DNA from: Gemmobacter nectariphilus DSM 15620
GTDB lineage: Bacteria > Pseudomonadota > Alphaproteobacteria > Rhodobacterales > Rhodobacteraceae
Direction: 5' to 3'
NCBI RefSeq assembly: GCF_000429765.1
Contig: NZ_AUCM01000003.1
Span: 351,117-415,116 of the forward strand
DNA: 64,000 bases
Position numbers and translations under genes: made by a program. Positions within the stretch are counted from its first letter, which is position 1, and every line of letters begins with the position of its first letter. Below, one piece after another: positions 61,641-64,000 of the stretch. The notes under the pieces were generated by a model that searched no databases, was not told the origin of the DNA, and saw nothing but the letters and a program-made list of their open reading frames with translations.

Positions 61641-62537
61641 TCAGCGCACGGCAGGCACCTTCTTGAGATAGGCGGCAACGGCGGCACGATCTTCCTCGGG
61701 CAATTGCGAGAAATTGCCGACCACCAGCGCCATATGTCCGCCTGCGCTGTCGAAATCGGGGGTAAAGCCGCTGGTCAGGTATTCGACGATCTCGGCTTCG
61801 GACCAGTCCAGCCCGCCGGGGGTGATGTTGGGCACCCGCCCCTTGCCGCTGGCATCCGGCCCGCCGCCCAGCCAGCGCGCCCGGTCCGGTGCGCCGGTCA
61901 GCGCGTTGCGCGGCGTATGGCATTCGCCGCAATGGCCCAGCACCTCGGCCAGATAGCGGCCACGCATCTCGGCCTCGGTCAGCCCGTCATCCGGCACCAC
62001 CCAGCCACTGCGGCCAAAGGCCAGCTTCCACAGCCCGATGCCGCGCCGGAATTTCAGCGGCAGGGGCAGCTCGTGCGGCTGGCTGGCGACGGGCGACAGG
62101 GGCAGGGTGGCCAGATAGGCATGAAGATCGACCATGTCCTGCGGCGCCATCCCGCGATAGCTGTCCCAAGGGAAGGCGGGGTAGTAATGCTGCCCTTCGG
62201 GCGAGACGCCCCGCATCACCGCATCGGCCAGCGCCGTCACCGACCAGCCGCCAATGCCTGCGACCGGATCGGGCGATATATTCGGCGCAAGGAAGGTGCC
62301 GAACGGGGTTTCGAACCGCTGGCCCCCCGACAGCACCAGTTTGCCCTCGCCCTCGGCCCCTGGCGCCATGTGGCACGAGGCACAGCCGGCCGCCGTGAAC
62401 ACCTGCTGGCCATGGTCCACAGACGGGTCCAGCCCGGCGAACAGGTCGGGGTCGATCTGGTTCGGACGCGTCAGCACCCAGAAGGCGGCACCGCCGACAA
62501 GAAGGGCTCCGATCAGGAAATAGCGCAGGCGGGTCAA
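61641..62537 (-). CDS. Membrane-anchored dihaem cytochrome c
   Basis: This 298-residue protein has an N-terminal hydrophobic anchor (LRYFLIGALLVGGAAFWVL) and two c-type haem sites, CASCH and CGECH. Met residues for axial ligands occur after each. It resembles cytochrome subunits that accept electrons from periplasmic alcohol or sugar dehydrogenases. I chose the TTG start at 62537, because GGGAGGA lies seven bases upstream. A longer TTG frame to 62606 lacks this site. Confidence 0.85.
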   Translation of the reverse strand: MTRLRYFLIGALLVGGAAFWVLTRPNQIDPDLFAGLDPSVDHGQQVFTAAGCASCHMAPGAEGEGKLVLSGGQRFETPFGTFLAPNISPDPVAGIGGWSVTALADAVMRGVSPEGQHYYPAFPWDSYRGMAPQDMVDLHAYLATLPLSPVASQPHELPLPLKFRRGIGLWKLAFGRSGWVVPDDGLTEAEMRGRYLAEVLGHCGECHTPRNALTGAPDRARWLGGGPDASGKGRVPNITPGGLDWSEAEIVEYLTSGFTPDFDSAGGHMALVVGNFSQLPEEDRAAVAAYLKKVPAVR

Positions 62538-62636
62538 GCTGCTGTCCTCCCAAGGCGCCGCGGCGCGGCCTGGATCACGCCCCTTGAACTGTGCCCCGAA
62601 CCGCAAGGTCTGTCCAGCGTCCTGACCCGGCCCGGC

Positions 62637-62819
62637 CTATGGTCGGATACGCGGCACGCCGCCCGAATTCGGGGTCAGCGCCTCGGGCCAGCCGAACAGC
62701 CATTCGAACCCGGCGATGGCCAGGCACAGGGCGATCACCACGACCACCAGCACCACCTGCCGCACCGATGGCGGCCGGCGCACCCAGCGGGCCATGCGCA
62801 GGAACCAGACCGGCCACAT
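62637..62819 (-). CDS. Small membrane protein, 60 residues
   Basis: MWPVWFLRMARWVRRPPSVRQ begins the protein, a basic N-terminus. One membrane segment (about residues 21-42) and the tail WPEALTPNSGG follow. It starts three bases past the hpt stop, so it is probably co-transcribed with hpt. The length and layout resemble small conserved proteins I recall next to hpt in related genomes, but I cannot check this. No function known. Confidence 0.65.
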   Translation of the reverse strand: MWPVWFLRMARWVRRPPSVRQVVLVVVVIALCLAIAGFEWLFGWPEALTPNSGGVPRIRP

Positions 62820-62822
62820 GCG

Positions 62823-63365
62823 TCAGGACGGCAGGAAGCGCACCTTGCCGATGTAGGGCAGGTTGCGGTTGCGCTGTGCAAAGTCGATTCCATAGCCCAC
62901 GACGAATTCGTCGGGGATCTCGAACCCGGTCCAGGTGGCCTTCATGTTCACCTCGCGCCGGCTGGGCTTGTCCAGCAGGGCGCAGATCTCCAGCCGCCGC
63001 GGCTCGCGCGAGAGCAGCAGGTTCTTGACATGATGCAGCGTAAAGCCGGTGTCGACGATATCCTCGACGACCAGCACGTCGCGGCCCGCGATCTCGCCGC
63101 GCAGGTCTTTGAGGATCCGCACCTCGCGGCTGGATTCCATGGCATTGCCATAGCTGGATGCCTCGAGGAAATCGACCTCGACGGGCAGGTCGATCTCGCG
63201 CACCAGATCGGCGATGAACACGAAGGATCCGCGCAGCAGGCCGACCACGACCAGCTTGTCGGTATCGTGGAAATGCGCGGTGATCTCGCGCGCCAGTTCC
63301 TCGACCCTGGCCGCAATGGCCTTGGCCGAGATCATCTGGTCGATCACATAAGGCTTTTGCGACAT
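62823..63365 (-). CDS. hpt: Hypoxanthine phosphoribosyltransferase
   Basis: This 180-residue purine salvage enzyme makes IMP or GMP from hypoxanthine or guanine and PRPP. The PRPP-binding motif [14 protein letters not shown] is intact, as are LLRGSFVF (cis-peptide loop) and [13 protein letters not shown] 63365 has AAGGGG upstream. It is divergent from the RatA-like gene. Confidence 0.95.
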   Translation of the reverse strand: MSQKPYVIDQMISAKAIAARVEELAREITAHFHDTDKLVVVGLLRGSFVFIADLVREIDLPVEVDFLEASSYGNAMESSREVRILKDLRGEIAGRDVLVVEDIVDTGFTLHHVKNLLLSREPRRLEICALLDKPSRREVNMKATWTGFEIPDEFVVGYGIDFAQRNRNLPYIGKVRFLPS

Positions 63366-63439
63366 GGCCGCCCCTTGATTTCCGTGCCTTCTTTCCCCCA
63401 TAGGGCAGGGCGCAGCCTTCCGCAACAGACCCGAGGCCG

Positions 63440-63892
63440 ATGCCCACCCATCACGAGACCCGCCGCCTGCCCTATACCGCCCGCCAGATGTATGATCTGG
63501 TGGCCGATGTCGCGCGGTATCCCGAATTCCTGCCCTGGAATGCCGCGGCCCGCATCCGCAGCCGCACCCCGCTGGAGGGTGGCCGCGAGAGGATGGAGGC
63601 CGATCTGATCATCAGCTTCAAGGTGTTCCGCGAACGCTTTGGCAGCCGCGTGGTGCTGGATCCGGGCGCGATGACGGTGGACACGGAATATCTGGACGGC
63701 CCGTTCAGGCACATGAAATCCACCTGGGCCTTTCGCGACCGCCCCGAGGGCGGCTGCGAGGTGGAATTCTTTGTCGATTTCGAATTCCGCAACGCGATCT
63801 TGCAAAAGGTGATCGGCGTCGTGTTCAACGAGGCGATGTTGCGCATCGTGCGCGCCTTCGAGGACCGGGCAAAGGTGCTTTACGGCGGCTGA
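63440..63892 (+). CDS. RatA/Coq10-like START-domain protein
   Basis: This 150-residue polyketide-cyclase/START-like protein has [43 protein letters not shown] and [24 protein letters not shown]. It belongs to the family named RatA in Escherichia coli and Coq10 in mitochondria. A role in ubiquinone binding is the likelier one here; the toxin label is not supported by any nearby antitoxin. Confidence 0.88.
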   Translation: MPTHHETRRLPYTARQMYDLVADVARYPEFLPWNAAARIRSRTPLEGGRERMEADLIISFKVFRERFGSRVVLDPGAMTVDTEYLDGPFRHMKSTWAFRDRPEGGCEVEFFVDFEFRNAILQKVIGVVFNEAMLRIVRAFEDRAKVLYGG

Positions 63893-63966
63893 CGTGATGG
63901 GCCGCCGCAGGCAAGCGCACCCGGCGCCCTGCCGCTGCTTGACGCGTGCCTTGCCCCGACGGGCGC

Positions 63967-64000
63967 GATCCGCCTAAAGGCGGATCACGCGCACCGTCTG
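63967..64000 (-). other. Hairpin and possible end of a minus-strand gene at the window edge
   Basis: GATCCGCC-taaa-GGCGGATC (63967-63986) is a perfect eight-pair stem. On the minus strand the last 27 bases read as codons for QTVRVIRL and a TAG stop (63976-63974), which could be the tail of a gene beyond the edge. Too little is visible to say more. Confidence 0.3.

Noticed and set aside
63440-63892. RatA toxin of a toxin-antitoxin pair
   Set aside because: No antitoxin-like partner is adjacent. The family also includes Coq10-type ubiquinone-binding proteins, which fits the context better.
1-64000. Prophage, insertion sequence, integrative element or CRISPR-Cas
   Set aside because: No transposase, integrase, phage structural gene, Cas gene or spacer array was seen on either strand.

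Overview
The window is GC-rich chromosomal DNA from an alphaproteobacterium, most likely a member of the Rhodobacteraceae (Rhodobacter/Gemmobacter/Paracoccus relatives). The evidence is the dusB-ntrB-ntrC-ntrY-ntrX order with NtrC and NtrX lacking the sigma54-contact motif, a fused ispDF followed by pgpA and a short cinA, a Hint-domain protein, an RTX repeat protein, and the general G+C bias. Genes are tightly packed with many 1-4 base start/stop overlaps. I see no prophage, insertion sequence, CRISPR array or integrase, so most of it reads as core chromosome with a few accessory loci.

Layout. 1-3.3 kb: the end of a secreted peptidoglycan-binding-type protein, tRNA-Leu(GAG), and an RTX calcium-binding secreted protein. 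3.3-5.9 kb: the acetolactate synthase operon ilvB-ilvN behind what looks like a complete translational attenuator: promoter, 15-residue Leu-Val-Val-Ile leader peptide, antiterminator and terminator. 5.9-11.9 kb: two tandem secreted paralogues, a DMT-family exporter, a lipid A-type acyltransferase, an HisC-like aminotransferase, a DUF305 protein and an MFS transporter. 11.9-19.2 kb: the nitrogen regulation operon dusB-ntrBC-ntrYX on the minus strand. 19.4-22.0 kb: ispDF-pgpA-cinA-GNAT, all overlapping. 22-24 kb: a Hint protein and an atypical SDR. 24-34 kb: a TetR regulator and a branched-chain-type (Liv) ABC importer that includes an acyl-CoA ligase and a DUF169 protein, divergent from a second, degenerate CoA-ligase-like gene. 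34-51 kb: housekeeping and metabolic genes (MocR/LysN-like aminotransferase, purC, glycosyltransferase, Nudix, deacetylase, thpR, ygfZ, nagA with a sugar kinase, FtsX-type permease, penicillin acylase, hydroxyisobutyrate dehydrogenase-like). 51-61 kb: a divergent catabolic locus resembling acyclic terpene utilisation (Atu) or branched acyl-CoA degradation, with an AtuA-family protein, a biotin-dependent carboxylase whose alpha subunit is split into two genes, two enoyl-CoA hydratases, an acyl-CoA dehydrogenase and an SDR. 61-64 kb: cupin, dihaem cytochrome c, a small membrane protein, hpt and a RatA/Coq10-like gene.

How the parts work together. The Liv importer plus CoA ligase would bring in and activate an organic acid. 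The 51-61 kb locus would oxidise an acyl-CoA, carboxylate it at the gamma position, hydrate it and process it further. Both loci contain regulatory-looking palindromes. The strongest unexplained pattern is a dispersed family of GC hairpins followed by a core GGGTATTTGG-type segment. It sits just downstream of genes in ten places, almost always in the orientation of the preceding gene. In two places it supplies gene parts: the C-terminus of an acyltransferase and the ribosome-binding site of ilvN.
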